Translations under genes and position numbers: made by a program
Part shown: in pieces, positions 13,114-13,469 of the stretch
Layout of the letters: every line of letters begins with the position of its first letter
Position numbering within the stretch: the stretch's first letter is position 1
Notes under the pieces: model-generated
Databases searched by the model: none
What the model saw: only the letters and a program-made list of their open reading frames with translations
Told to the model about the DNA's origin: nothing
DNA from: Serpens sp035497635
GTDB lineage: Bacteria; Pseudomonadota; Gammaproteobacteria; Pseudomonadales; Pseudomonadaceae
NCBI GenBank assembly: GCA_035497635.1
Contig: DATJDB010000316.1
Span: forward strand, 1 to 13,469
Direction: 5' to 3'
DNA length: 13,469 nucleotides

Positions 13114-13469
13114 TTATGCCTGAATGGCGGGCTCCGTAGCCTTGGTCTCACCGGCCAGCTCCGCTTCCCGCGCGGCGATGGCCCGCTCCAGTTCCGGTGA
13201 GCGCTTGGCCCACTGTTCCGGGGGGCAGGGGCTTGGACCATTCCATGGCCTCGGGGGCGGTGAGGTCGGGGAGGTGGGCGAGTTTCTTGCGGAGCAGGTA
13301 GTGGATCAGCAGTGAGTTGACAATGATTAGCCCCACCACCCCTTCCCAGAGGAAGACGGAGATCGGGTCCCGTTCAGCCACGGCTTTGCGGTAATCATGC
13401 ACATAGCTTTGCCAGACGGTCATGCCGGCGTTGTGCACCACGGTCGGCTCCGGCACGGCCTGCGGTCCG
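13114..13469 (-). pseudogene. Frameshifted small membrane protein gene, 5' end outside window
   Basis: The frame is open at the window edge (a GTG at 13454-13456 is one possible start). It encodes a hydrophobic helix, FLWEGVVGLIIVNSLLIHYL, then a basic RKK and LTAPEAMEWSKPLPP. At the six-base G run 13220-13225 (C run in the coding sense) the natural reading shifts by one base. Removing one base continues as EQWAKRSPELERAIAAREAE and stops at 13114-13116, a much more protein-like sequence than the unshifted frame. The gene sits just upstream of the IS-split gene and probably formed a pair with it. The family is not recognised. A sequencing error in the homopolymer is a real alternative. Confidence 0.6.

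Noticed and set aside
1..13469. CRISPR array, tRNA, rRNA, integrase or attachment site
   Set aside because: No regular repeat-spacer pattern, no cloverleaf-like segment and no tyrosine or serine recombinase motif was seen on either strand.

Overview
The window is GC-rich DNA, most likely from a Pseudomonas or close relative. It carries the backbone of a self-transmissible element of the ICEclc/PAGI-2 type (MPF-G type IV secretion). Nearly every gene reads on the minus strand, so the transcriptional order runs from the right end of the window to the left.

Right part (13469 to 10225): a frameshifted gene for a small membrane protein runs off the window edge. It is followed by a second small gene that is cut in two by a complete IS66-family insertion sequence (10493-12854; tnpA, tnpB, tnpC on the plus strand) with a perfect 8-bp target duplication. 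Removing the element and one duplicate copy restores an open frame of 170 codons. Its C-terminal half loosely resembles the membrane and tail region of VasX-like type VI secretion effectors; this is tentative.

Middle part (10144 to 5605): the distal mating-pair-formation genes in the conserved ICE order. These are a TraU-like TIGR03756 protein, a TIGR03755 protein, a small three-helix membrane protein and a TraG-N inner-membrane protein, tightly packed with 4- to 10-bp junctions. A convergent DUF3742 gene abuts traG stop codon to stop codon.

Left part (5190 to 1): an ArdC-like antirestriction protein, a RepA-like AAA ATPase, a short TraI_2-type protein, an uncharacterised protein, and then the maintenance operon alpA-parA-dnaB (dnaB is cut by the window edge). 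The ATPase gene is bracketed by two similar blocks: the 3' end of ardC with its terminator, and a decayed copy of the same 3' end with its own terminator.

The transfer arm runs straight into the partition/replication arm with no integrase, attachment site or tRNA gene between them. In integrated ICEs of this family these arms lie at opposite ends. The window therefore looks like a circular (plasmid-like) relative, or an element whose integration module lies elsewhere. No CRISPR array, tRNA or rRNA gene was seen.
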